Part shown: one piece after another, positions 8,588 through 16,829 of the stretch | Layout: each line of letters opens with the position of its first letter | Position numbering within the stretch: position 1 is the first letter of the stretch | DNA from: Niastella yeongjuensis | Lineage (GTDB): Bacteria; Bacteroidota; Bacteroidia; Chitinophagales; Chitinophagaceae | Assembly (NCBI RefSeq): GCF_900110245.1 | Contig: NZ_FOCZ01000005.1 | Location: 496,001-560,000, forward strand | Direction of reading: 5' to 3' | Length of the DNA stretch: 64,000 bases | Notes under the pieces: model-generated | Database searches by the model: none | What the model was told of the DNA's origin: nothing | The model's input: only the letters and a program-made list of their open reading frames with translations | Program-made: the position numbers and the translations under genes

Positions 8588-9319
8588 ATGAAAAAATATG
8601 TGCTGTTGGCTTTTGCCGTTTTACCAGCAACTGCCTTGCTGGCCCAGTCTACTGCCAAGAAAAAGCCGGTTGCAGCTACTAAAAAACCCGCCGCCGCACC
8701 CGCTGCTTCTGCACCCGTTTTGAAAAATGCTGCCGATTCATTTAGTTATGCCATTGGTTTAAGCATCGCCAGTTTTTACAAGGCACAGGGCATAAGCAAT
8801 ATAAATAACACATTAGTGTTGAAAGCCCTTAGTGATTCCAAAGTGGATAAGGCCCTGCTGAACGAACAACAGGTTAACAACTGCATCGTTAGTTATATGC
8901 AGAAGGCAAACAGCGAAAAAGCATCTCCTAATAAAAAAGCAGGTCAGGAATTTCTGGCTGAAAATAAAAAGAAACCAGGCGTTGTTTCTTTGCCCAGCGG
9001 CTTACAATACCAGGTTGTAAAAGAAGGTACCGGTCCTAAACCAGGTATCGAAGACCAGGTAAAAGTACATTACCATGGTACCCTCATCGACGGTACTGTT
9101 TTCGACAGCTCTGTTGAACGTGGACAACCCATTACCCTCGGTTTAAAAAATGTAATTCCCGGTTGGACTGAAGCGTTACAATTGATGCCCGTTGGCAGCA
9201 AATGGAAATTGTTCATTCCTTCCGACCTGGCTTATGGCGATAACCCTGCCGGTCCTAGCATTAAAGCAGGTTCAACCCTGATCTTTGATGTAGAATTGAT
9301 CGAAATCGTGAAAGAATAA
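8588..9319 (+). CDS. FKBP-type peptidyl-prolyl cis-trans isomerase, secreted
   Basis: 243 residues starting MKKYVLLAFAVLPATALLAQ, a clear signal peptide. A Lys/Ala/Pro-rich linker and a helical FKBP N-terminal dimerisation domain (about residues 35-125) precede the FKBP catalytic domain (about 140-243). The latter has the family motifs VKVHYHGTLIDGTVFDSS, IPGWTEALQLMPVGSKW and STLIFDVELIEI. It resembles Mip/FkpA-type periplasmic isomerases that assist envelope protein folding. I chose the ATG at 8588 because it gives a proper signal peptide and follows the promoter. It is followed by a strong bidirectional terminator. Confidence 0.93.
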   Translation: MKKYVLLAFAVLPATALLAQSTAKKKPVAATKKPAAAPAASAPVLKNAADSFSYAIGLSIASFYKAQGISNINNTLVLKALSDSKVDKALLNEQQVNNCIVSYMQKANSEKASPNKKAGQEFLAENKKKPGVVSLPSGLQYQVVKEGTGPKPGIEDQVKVHYHGTLIDGTVFDSSVERGQPITLGLKNVIPGWTEALQLMPVGSKWKLFIPSDLAYGDNPAGPSIKAGSTLIFDVELIEIVKE

Positions 9320-9337
9320 TACATTCCACATAAAAAA

Positions 9338-9372
9338 AGTCCCCTGACGATACCGTCAGGGGACTTTTTTTT
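9338..9372. terminator. Bidirectional rho-independent terminator
   Basis: A perfect 12-bp stem (AGTCCCCTGACG) with loop ATAC is flanked by an A-run on the left and a T-run on the right. It serves the convergent FKBP and MuiA-like genes. Its core stem-loop is almost identical to that at 11256-11283. Confidence 0.92.
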
Positions 9373-9381
9373 ATATATCAC

Positions 9382-11193
9382 TTATAAGTTGATCTGCTTG
9401 TCTTTCGGATATTTCACACTATAACTTATCCGGTATTTCTTTATTTCACCCGGCGCCAGTTGCGGTTTCCAGGTTAAAATGCCTGTTTCCGTATTCACCG
9501 AAGCCCCATCGGATTGTAACAGTTCCACTTCTATATCTTTATTGGTAGATAAAGGATACTGGTCGCGCAGCTCCATTTGAACAGCCTCTTTCTTATTGTT
9601 CCGTACAGTTATTTCATAGGTAAAGGTTTGTTTTTTATTGCTGCCCAGGAATTTCACACTGCTGAAATCACTCAGCTTTTCCCGGGTGATCATTACCCGT
9701 TTATCTCTTCCCAATGTAAGACTCAGTGTATCCAGTACAGAATTCGCATCAATGGATGTTTTACCAATATAAGTCCCTTCGAAAATAATATTGGCTTCGC
9801 CCGGCAACAGGTTCAGGGCTTCCCAGTCAACAATTTCACCCACCAGGTAAGCGTCTTTGTCGAGGCGGGGAACGCTGTAGTATTTATAATGTGCAGGCAC
9901 TTTAAAATCTTTCAAACTTACGTTCTGTTCTTTTCCATTCGATGGCACATCATACGGCATATCAATGTCAAACACCACATTCAGCTCATTGTCTTTTACG
10001 TTTACATAATCGCCCATTTCCTTCAGGGTTACTACTACCACCCCGCTGGCAGCCCGGCTGCCATACATTGCCGTTGCCTGCCCGGCTTTTAACACCTCTG
10101 TGCTTTTAATGGCCCGCTTTTCAATTTTGTTGTATTCAGCTTTGCTGATGATCGATCCGTTTACCACATATATCGGTTCTGCCTGTTCTTTTTCATACGC
10201 ATCATCATCTTTCCTACTTCCATAACCAACCACTACAACTTCCTGCATGGCTGCAGTAGGTGCTCTCGTAACAGCCACACCAGGAATCATTCCCGATAAA
10301 GCATTAGATACCGGGTTCGGATTGGTAAATGCAAGGAACCAGGATTTAATATCCGGTGCATTGTTATGCTGAGCGGGAACCGACGTGGACAAGGCCAGCT
10401 TTACCTGTTGCCAGTCGATACCGGTAGATTGCGTTAGTTTGGCTTTATAAGCCAATGCAACGGGTTTATTGATATTTTCTACCCTGAGGTCATAAGATGG
10501 ATTCCAGCTTGCAGCGGGCGTTACATACGATATGGTGAAGTCGTACTGACCGGCCATCGGGCTGTACAACTGCAACGATAACCTGCCGATCGATTTATTG
10601 TTCTTCTGTTCTTCCTCTTTTATCTGTTTGTTTATTCTGGCAACCGATTCCAACAGTTTCGACTCTTTCTCCGTGTACTTGCTGATCTCACTTTGCAATT
10701 CCAGGGTTTTTGTTCGGTAATAATCCATCATTTTAGTGAGTTCAATAACACTCACCCCTGTTTGATCGCCGCGTATTTCTTTATTCGCTTTTAAAAGGTC
10801 CAATAATTCCTTATCTGTTTTTATTACTACCTGAACCCGTGTTATTTCCGCATTTACAGATTCCAGGGAATCTTCCAGCCTTTTTACCTGGGGAAGCTTT
10901 TGTTCATTCCTGAGATAGTTGGTGGAGAATTCAACCGACAGAATGGTCACATTGCCGTTATTGCCTATTTGCAGGCTGTTAATGTCTATGCGGTTGCTGA
11001 TATTATCTATTATCAGATCGTTATTGCCCTGGTTCAGCGTTACCCTGGCGCTGTGCGTCAATTCAGCGCCCACGCGGTACACCATAGCTGATTTCAGCAC
11101 TGAAGAAACAATATTTTTATCATTGCCGGCCTGCGTGGTAAGCGCCAGGGTAAGGGATAGTATTGTGACCAGAAAGCCTTTCATATATTTCAT
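9382..11193 (-). CDS. MuiA-family (DUF4139) protein with embedded TonB-plug-like segment
   Basis: About 603 residues with a signal peptide (MKYMKGFLVTILSL to TTQA). The N-terminal region is a beta domain followed by a long coiled coil (about residues 100-200) and the DUF4139 domain (QLYSPMAGQYDFTISYVTPAASWNPSYDLRVEN), as in mucoidy-inhibitor MuiA proteins. A segment of about 90 residues (bases 10015-10293) is inserted in the DUF4139 domain. It reads like a SusC plug: QEVVVVGYGS, IYVVNG, STEVLKAGQATAMYGSRAAS, GVVVVTLKE. The C-terminus resumes the beta-rich domain (SYSVKYPKDK). I chose the start at 11193; the frame remains open to 11250. Function is unknown. The location is periplasmic or outer membrane. 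Confidence 0.85.
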   Translation of the reverse strand: MKYMKGFLVTILSLTLALTTQAGNDKNIVSSVLKSAMVYRVGAELTHSARVTLNQGNNDLIIDNISNRIDINSLQIGNNGNVTILSVEFSTNYLRNEQKLPQVKRLEDSLESVNAEITRVQVVIKTDKELLDLLKANKEIRGDQTGVSVIELTKMMDYYRTKTLELQSEISKYTEKESKLLESVARINKQIKEEEQKNNKSIGRLSLQLYSPMAGQYDFTISYVTPAASWNPSYDLRVENINKPVALAYKAKLTQSTGIDWQQVKLALSTSVPAQHNNAPDIKSWFLAFTNPNPVSNALSGMIPGVAVTRAPTAAMQEVVVVGYGSRKDDDAYEKEQAEPIYVVNGSIISKAEYNKIEKRAIKSTEVLKAGQATAMYGSRAASGVVVVTLKEMGDYVNVKDNELNVVFDIDMPYDVPSNGKEQNVSLKDFKVPAHYKYYSVPRLDKDAYLVGEIVDWEALNLLPGEANIIFEGTYIGKTSIDANSVLDTLSLTLGRDKRVMITREKLSDFSSVKFLGSNKKQTFTYEITVRNNKKEAVQMELRDQYPLSTNKDIEVELLQSDGASVNTETGILTWKPQLAPGEIKKYRISYSVKYPKDKQINL

Positions 11194-11255
11194 ATTTAGT
11201 GAGTGATATGGAATAGATGCGGCCGGTTTAAATATTACATAAGCCTGCAAAAAAA

Positions 11256-11283
11256 ATCCCCCTGACGATACCGTCAGGGGGAT
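11256..11283 (-). terminator. Terminator of the alpha-glucan phosphorylase-like gene
   Basis: A perfect 12-bp stem ATCCCCCTGACG, loop ATAC, is followed by a T-run in either direction. The core CCCCTGACGATACCGTCAGG is shared with the terminator at 9338-9372. Confidence 0.9.
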
Positions 11284-11301
11284 TTTTTATATAGAACTTA
11301 T

Positions 11302-12963
11302 CTATTTATAAAGAAGCTCATAATACTCATTCGCCATTCTTCCCGAATCGAACTGGAAGCGAACATCACGCATACCGTTCTTGGCTATCTGGCGCCAGGT
11401 ATCGTACCGCTCGTAGTACATAGGCAGAACATCGTTCTCGATTATGTCATACATTTTTTCCAGGTCGTATTGGTCCTGCTCCTGTACGTTCATTTTGCTA
11501 TAATCGGGCTGGGAAATCACAAAACCATTATGCCCCTGGTCAATAAACTCAGGGATCCAGCCATCGGAAGTGGAGAAATTGATGGCTCCGTTCATAGCAG
11601 CCGTCATACCACTGGTTCCGGATGCTTCGCGGGGCACGCGGGGGTTGTTCAGCCAAACATCAGCTGCCTGTTTCAAGCGTTTCGACAACGTCAACTCGTA
11701 ACCGATCAGCACAGCTACGTTTTTATAGGTTTTGCTGAGGTTCACCAGGTAATTGAAGTCATTGATGGCCGGGTAATCCATGGGGTAAGGTTTACCTGCC
11801 CAAATGATCTGCACCGGGTGTTTGGTATTGCTTATTAATTTTTCAAAACGGGCTTTATCGCGTGTAAGCAGTTCGGCGCGTTTGTAACCGGCAAAACGAC
11901 GGGCCCATACAATGGTAAATACATTCGGGTTGAAGAGTTTACCGGTTTGATCGGCTACAATTTCAAACGACCGGCGTTTGAGGTATTTCTTACGATCATC
12001 CCACCAGCTGTCGTTGCCTTCTTCTGCAGCCCGGTATAATTGTTTATCGGCCCAGTACCGCCAGTTTTGTGCATTGGTAATGGAAATGATCGGGCACACA
12101 CCCTCGTATTTATTCCACATAGCCCGGGCTACTTCGCCATGTAATTTTGAAACCCCATTGGCCAGGTGCGCAAAACGCAATGCCACCAGCGAGTGGTTGA
12201 ACAGATCATCCTGCATACCCGTGAGCTTGCGTACTTCTTCAAGACTAAGCCCGCAGAAGTAACTCATTTTATGACACAGGTTGATATCATGTTTTTCATT
12301 ACCTGCTTCTTCCGGTGTATGCGTAGTGAACACCAGCCGCTTTTTCACTTCTTCCAGCTTATTGCCAAATTTCTTGTACAGGTAAAAAACCGATGATACA
12401 CCATGCGCTTCATTCAGGTGATACAACTCGGGATTAAACCCTATTTCATCCATCAACTTGGCGCCGCCTACACCCAGTAATATAAACTGGGCCACTTTGG
12501 TAGCTACGTTCGCATCGTATAAACGATGGGTAATGGTCTGTGAAATATGATCGTTCTCCGGCAGGTCAGTGCTCAACAAAAAGAGCGGTGCGGTTTTAAA
12601 TGTTTCCGGATTCAGATAATAGGCTTTCACCCATACCAGGTGATCGTGAATGGTAATTTGAAATTTGATGCCGGTATCTTCCAGGAAATGATAATATTTT
12701 TCCAGCCAGGTAACTTGTAAGGTATGGTCCTGGTTGCGGGCCTGATCATAATAACCATATTTCCACAAGATGCCAATGCCCACCATGTTCTGCTGCAACT
12801 CATACGCACTGCGTAAATGCGAACCGGATAAAAAACCCAATCCGCCGCTGTAAATTTTCAATGGCTGATGTACTGCATACTCCATTGAAAAATAAGCCAC
12901 TCGCTTGCTGTATTTCCCTTCTATCGGGTAAGGAACTGTAAAATTGGTAAAACTCATATACAC
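11302..12963 (-). CDS. GT35 alpha-glucan phosphorylase homolog, short form
   Basis: 553 residues of the glycogen/alpha-glucan phosphorylase family. Early motifs are AYFSMEYAVHQPLKIYSGGLGFLSG and HLNEAHGVSSVFYL. Later ones are WARRFAGYKRAELL, NNPRVPREASGTSGM and MNGAINFSTSDGW. It is shorter than classical phosphorylases (about 800 residues) but close to the compact Bacteroidota type. The usual EASGTSGMKAAMNG motif, whose Lys binds PLP, here has Thr (residue 454, codon complement at 11602-11604). Phosphorolysis is therefore uncertain. The protein could be a divergent transferase or a non-PLP homolog. It is cytosolic. It ends at a strong terminator. Confidence 0.85.
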   Translation of the reverse strand: MYMSFTNFTVPYPIEGKYSKRVAYFSMEYAVHQPLKIYSGGLGFLSGSHLRSAYELQQNMVGIGILWKYGYYDQARNQDHTLQVTWLEKYYHFLEDTGIKFQITIHDHLVWVKAYYLNPETFKTAPLFLLSTDLPENDHISQTITHRLYDANVATKVAQFILLGVGGAKLMDEIGFNPELYHLNEAHGVSSVFYLYKKFGNKLEEVKKRLVFTTHTPEEAGNEKHDINLCHKMSYFCGLSLEEVRKLTGMQDDLFNHSLVALRFAHLANGVSKLHGEVARAMWNKYEGVCPIISITNAQNWRYWADKQLYRAAEEGNDSWWDDRKKYLKRRSFEIVADQTGKLFNPNVFTIVWARRFAGYKRAELLTRDKARFEKLISNTKHPVQIIWAGKPYPMDYPAINDFNYLVNLSKTYKNVAVLIGYELTLSKRLKQAADVWLNNPRVPREASGTSGMTAAMNGAINFSTSDGWIPEFIDQGHNGFVISQPDYSKMNVQEQDQYDLEKMYDIIENDVLPMYYERYDTWRQIAKNGMRDVRFQFDSGRMANEYYELLYK

Positions 12964-13063
12964 TGTTCTTTTTAACTTTCTGAAACTATGACGGGACGAA
13001 TATAACGTAAATTCCCGCTGCCTGTACTAATGAGTGTTAGCACACTCAGTGTTGAAGCTGATG

Positions 13064-14017
13064 TTATTTTTTTGGTTTTGATGCTTTTTTCTTTGAATAA
13101 CTTCCATTGAAAAAGCATTGTATGTCACGGTAGGTCCCGCATCGTCCGTTTTCTTTCATGGTAACCTTGTTGCCACTGGTTGTAAAGGTAAACTCCAGGG
13201 AACATGGATTATCACTTTTAACAAATTGCGCGGTAGTAGGCGAAATAAAACGTGCACTTCCTTTTAATTCACCATTACATTTTCCATCGTTCTTTTCAAA
13301 ATGCACAAAGAATACCATTTCCGATGGGTTCTTTCCATCCCGTATAGAAACGAAATTTTTTGCATCTTCAACATAATCACCGGAAAATTTATGGGTAGCC
13401 GCCATGGTATCTATGGGGTTCAACACATCTTCTATAATATCTTCATTCGGTTCGGTTACAATAAGGGTAAAATTATCCCCGTTCCGGTCATAGAAGTAGA
13501 TATTTCTTTTAAACAGTATTTCCTCGGCACTCTTCTTCGTTTCCCGGTAAGTGCTTATCTGAAATTTTGAATCGAGCATGCCATAGGCTGAGATATACCG
13601 TTCAAAACCGGTTTTCAGCAAAGGCATGGCCTTTAAGAATTTGTTATCATTACTAAAACAGGCCAGGTAAGCGATCCTTTTATTACCGGCAGTTACCTCC
13701 GTAAACAGATAACTTTCTTTTTCCTTTTCTTTTGCACGGCCCAATGCATAAAATTTAGGCGAGGCGTTCTTCCCAAAATCTTTCTTCCAAACACTGTCAG
13801 GCATAAACTTCTGGATCGTACTTACATCAAGCGCCAGGGTGGTGTTTGGTTTTCTTGCCAGCATGGTATCGGCAATCATATAGGGCAGGGCAGTTTCGGG
13901 GTAAAAGGCGATAAAATCGGCAACTGTTGTTATTTCACCGGCTTTTATGGTTGCTTTTTTGTCTTTGCAGGCAAACAAAGTAACTATCAAACCCAAACAT
14001 AAAATGTATTGCTTCAT
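13064..14017 (-). CDS. Lipoprotein of unknown function
   Basis: 317 residues from the ATG at 14017 (MKQYILCLGLIVTLFACKDK), giving a lipoprotein signal with lipobox LFAC. The longer frame to 14056 lacks a signal. No named domain is recognised. The body is alpha/beta, with an N-terminal part rich in short helices (residues 25-150) and a C-terminal beta part ending in a Lys-rich tail (SKKKASKPKK). It contains FVHFEKNDGKCNGELKG, which hints at a beta-barrel-like lipocalin or calycin fold, but that is speculative. It is transcribed alone. It faces the divergent mntR promoter region. Confidence 0.7.
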   Translation of the reverse strand: MKQYILCLGLIVTLFACKDKKATIKAGEITTVADFIAFYPETALPYMIADTMLARKPNTTLALDVSTIQKFMPDSVWKKDFGKNASPKFYALGRAKEKEKESYLFTEVTAGNKRIAYLACFSNDNKFLKAMPLLKTGFERYISAYGMLDSKFQISTYRETKKSAEEILFKRNIYFYDRNGDNFTLIVTEPNEDIIEDVLNPIDTMAATHKFSGDYVEDAKNFVSIRDGKNPSEMVFFVHFEKNDGKCNGELKGSARFISPTTAQFVKSDNPCSLEFTFTTSGNKVTMKENGRCGTYRDIQCFFNGSYSKKKASKPKK

Positions 14018-14147
14018 AAATATATCCGCTGGCTGTTGATGGATAAAAGTAAGCATTCATCACCATTTCAAAAAACGCCATCCCCGGCCCCACTCCGCCA
14101 GCTGCAGGAAACCGGGATGCACCAACGTGTTAAAACGACCCGCATTG

Positions 14148-14179
14148 TTTGGAAGTAGGCATTTAATTTTTTAGATTTG
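14148..14179 (+). promoter_or_regulatory. Promoter of the mntR-mntH operon (TTTG-N20-TAGATTTG)
   Basis: TTTG at 14148-14151 and TAGATTTG at 14172-14179 are separated by 20 nt, a full Bacteroidota -33/-7 pair. Transcription would start near 14186, ahead of the ATG at 14214. The -7 element is embedded in the palindrome listed next. Confidence 0.65.
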
Positions 14180-14186
14180 TCTAAAA
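14169..14186. promoter_or_regulatory. Operator-like palindrome overlapping the -7 element
   Basis: TTTTAGA-TTTG-TCTAAAA is a perfect 7-bp inverted repeat with a 4-nt centre, the size and AT-rich form of DtxR/MntR-family boxes. It covers the -7 element, so binding would block RNA polymerase. The adjacent gene encodes a DtxR-family repressor, which suggests autoregulation by metal. Confidence 0.6.
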
Positions 14187-14213
14187 TTTATTTTAGGTAA
14201 GCAATAAAAGCGT

Positions 14214-14879
14214 ATGGGGCCAAAATATTCGAGCAGCAGAGAAAATTACCTGAAAGCCATTTTTCACCTGCAGGAAATACATGGTACGGTAACTACCAAC
14301 CATGTGGCGGGTGAATTACAAACCCGGCCCGCTTCAGTTACCGATATGTTGAAGAAACTGAAAGCGCAGAAATTGTTACTGTATGAGAAATATAAGGGGT
14401 TTAAACTGAACACGGAAGGTCGTAAAGTAGCTCTGCAGATCATTCGTAAACACCGGTTGTGGGAATTTTTCCTGGTGGAAAAACTGCATTTCCGCTGGGA
14501 CGAAGTGCATGAAATTGCGGAGGAACTGGAACACATCAGCAGTAAAAAGCTGATTGACCGCCTCGATGAATTTTTAGGTTTCCCTAAAACTGATCCCCAT
14601 GGCGATCCCATTCCCGACAGCCAGGGCCGCTGGACGCTAACTCACCAGGTTGATCTGCTGAACCTGCCTGTTAACCTGGTTGCCGAAGTAAGCGGCATTG
14701 GCGATCAGAGTGCCGAAATACTGGAGCTGTTAAACCATAAACACATAGCCCTCGGCACCCGGCTTGAAGTAAAGAAAAAGTTTGCCTTTGATAATTCACT
14801 TGAAATAAAGATCAGGAATCAATCCGTAACCATTAGTGAACACGTAGCAAAAAACGTATTTGTGAAATATGATGAATAG
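14214..14879 (+). CDS. mntR: DtxR/MntR-family metal-dependent regulator
   Basis: 221 residues. An N-terminal winged helix (residues 1-70) contains SSSRENYLKAIFHLQE and TRPASVTDMLKKLKAQKLL. The dimerisation and metal-binding domain follows (to about residue 140), with ligand-type residues in LRIIRKHRLWEFFLVEKLHF, EIAEELEHISS and DEFLGFPKTDPHGDPIP. A FeoA/SH3-like domain lies at the C-terminus. It overlaps the downstream NRAMP gene by 11 nt, and the palindrome over its promoter fits an autorepressed operon. MntR rather than IdeR/DtxR is inferred from the partner transporter. The metal was not determined. Confidence 0.85.
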   Translation: MGPKYSSSRENYLKAIFHLQEIHGTVTTNHVAGELQTRPASVTDMLKKLKAQKLLLYEKYKGFKLNTEGRKVALQIIRKHRLWEFFLVEKLHFRWDEVHEIAEELEHISSKKLIDRLDEFLGFPKTDPHGDPIPDSQGRWTLTHQVDLLNLPVNLVAEVSGIGDQSAEILELLNHKHIALGTRLEVKKKFAFDNSLEIKIRNQSVTISEHVAKNVFVKYDE

Positions 14880-16752
14880 AATAAAGGGGGAAGCCTCGTT
14901 AAGTGATGTACACGAAAGCGTTGATGTATCCCGGAAAAAAATTGGCTGGAAAAGAGCATTTGCATTTTTCGGCCCTGCTTATCTCGTAAGTGTAGGTTAT
15001 ATGGACCCCGGCAACTGGGCAACCGACCTTGCCGGCGGTAGCCAGTTCGGCTACTCGCTCTTATGGGTTTTATTAATGAGTAACCTCATGGCCTTGTTGC
15101 TGCAGGGCCTCTCCGCCCGACTGGGTATTGTGCGTGGGCGCGACCTGGCTCAGGCTAACCGCGAAGCATATTCCCGCCCCGTAAACTTCACGTTATACGT
15201 ACTGGCAGAAATTGCCATTGCCGCCTGCGACCTGGCCGAAGTGCTGGGGATGGCCATCGGTATACAACTATTAACCGGTTTGCCATTGATCTGGGGCGTG
15301 GCCATCACCGTGCTCGATACCATTCTGCTCTTGCTATTGCAACAACTGGGCATCCGAAAAATGGAAGCCTTTATCATTGGGCTTATCGCCATCATCGGCT
15401 TATCCTTCCTTACCGAGATCATCATTGCCAGCCCCTCCCCTGCTGCGGTAGCTACCGGTTTTATTCCCCGTTTTCCCAATGCCAATGCCCTGTATATCGC
15501 TATTGGGATCATCGGCGCCACGGTAATGCCACATAATTTATACCTGCACTCTGCCCTGGTACAAACCCGTAAGATCACCAGGTCGCGCGAAGGCATTAAA
15601 CAGGCATTAAAATTCAACTTTATCGATTCAACCATAGCGTTAAACCTCGCCTTCCTGGTAAATGCCGCCATTTTGATCCTGGCAGCCAAAGTATTTTTTG
15701 AAAGCGGGTTAACCACTGTGGCAGAAATAAAAGATGCACACCGTTTGCTCGACCGGCTGCTCGGTAATAAGTTAGCGCCGATCTTATTTGCCCTGGCGCT
15801 TATCGCGGCCGGACAAAGCTCTACGGTTACCGGCACCCTCGCCGGACAAATAGTAATGGAAGGTTACCTGCGTCTTCGCATCAATCCCTGGATGCGCCGG
15901 CTGCTTACCCGGTTGCTGGCTATTATCCCTGCTATACTGGTAATTGCCATTTCCGGTGAACATGAGGTAGACAGCCTGCTGGTATTGAGCCAGGTGATCT
16001 TAAGTATGCAATTAGGGTTTGCCATTATTCCACTGATCCATTTTGTAAGCGACAAAAAAACCATGGGTGAATTTGCCATTAAGCCCTATGTGCAGTTCGT
16101 AGCCTGGATAGTGACCGCCATCCTCGTTTACCTGAACATCCGTATGGTGTTGAATGAAGCCGGTGATGTATTTGCCCACTCGGGCAATATCATCTGGAAG
16201 ATCCTGATCATTGCCGGTGGTGCCGCATTTGTGGGTTTGTTGCTGTATATAATTTTTCATCCGCTCATAAATAAAAGGGCCAGGGAAACTTCCATTACCA
16301 TGCACCCGCATATGGAAGGTTTACAACAACTCGCCATTCCTGCCTATAAAAAGATAGCGGTGGCACTCGATTTTGGCAAACACGACAACACCTTACTGGC
16401 GCATGCTATTGGGCAGGGTCAGGGCAATGCAGAATACCTGTTGATCCATATAGTGGAAAGCGCCTCCGCCCGGTTGCTGGGCAAAGAAAGCGATGATTAT
16501 GAAACGCAAAACGACGAGGCCCGTTTACAATTGTATGTACAACAATTACACGAGCAGGGTTTAACCGCTACCAGTCATTTAGGATTTCGCAACCGCGCCG
16601 GGGAAATCATCCGCATCATAAACGAAGCCCACGCCGATATGCTGGTGATCGGTGCGCACAGACACAGCGGGTTGAAAGACTGGTTGTATGGGGAAACCAT
16701 CAACTCTGTGAGGCATGAGTTGAAAATACCTATTCTGGTTGTTAATTTATAA
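14869..16752 (+). CDS. mntH: NRAMP (MntH-like) Mn/Fe transporter fused to a Usp domain
   Basis: 627 residues. The NRAMP part (about 30-470, 11 hydrophobic segments) has the TM1 metal-site motif DPGNW (residues 46-50) and the TM6 motif MPHN (220-223), both required for divalent metal transport. From about residue 483 to the end there is a universal stress protein domain ending in IGAHRHSGLKDWLYGE, then VRHELKIPILVV, close to the usual Usp nucleotide-binding signature. Standard MntH proteins are about 410-450 residues, so this is a fusion. The start overlaps the mntR stop (ATG at 14869 or 14872), so the two are translationally coupled. It is in the inner membrane and probably imports Mn(II) using the proton gradient. 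Confidence 0.9.
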   Translation: MMNRIKGEASLSDVHESVDVSRKKIGWKRAFAFFGPAYLVSVGYMDPGNWATDLAGGSQFGYSLLWVLLMSNLMALLLQGLSARLGIVRGRDLAQANREAYSRPVNFTLYVLAEIAIAACDLAEVLGMAIGIQLLTGLPLIWGVAITVLDTILLLLLQQLGIRKMEAFIIGLIAIIGLSFLTEIIIASPSPAAVATGFIPRFPNANALYIAIGIIGATVMPHNLYLHSALVQTRKITRSREGIKQALKFNFIDSTIALNLAFLVNAAILILAAKVFFESGLTTVAEIKDAHRLLDRLLGNKLAPILFALALIAAGQSSTVTGTLAGQIVMEGYLRLRINPWMRRLLTRLLAIIPAILVIAISGEHEVDSLLVLSQVILSMQLGFAIIPLIHFVSDKKTMGEFAIKPYVQFVAWIVTAILVYLNIRMVLNEAGDVFAHSGNIIWKILIIAGGAAFVGLLLYIIFHPLINKRARETSITMHPHMEGLQQLAIPAYKKIAVALDFGKHDNTLLAHAIGQGQGNAEYLLIHIVESASARLLGKESDDYETQNDEARLQLYVQQLHEQGLTATSHLGFRNRAGEIIRIINEAHADMLVIGAHRHSGLKDWLYGETINSVRHELKIPILVVNL

Positions 16753-16755
16753 GAC

Positions 16756-16829
16756 AGTTCAAAGTTTATCGTTTTAAGTTTAAAGTTGTAAGAGCGCCTT
16801 TCAACTTTGAACTTAAAACGATAAACTAT
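16756..16829. repeat. Inverted pair of heptad arrays between convergent genes
   Basis: Five AGTTTAA-type 7-nt units (16756-16790) face four complementary CAACTTT-type units (16802-16829), giving an imperfect stem of roughly 26 bp. It lies between the stop of mntH (+) and the stop of the Crp-like gene (-), so it may act as the terminator for both. Confidence 0.75.
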
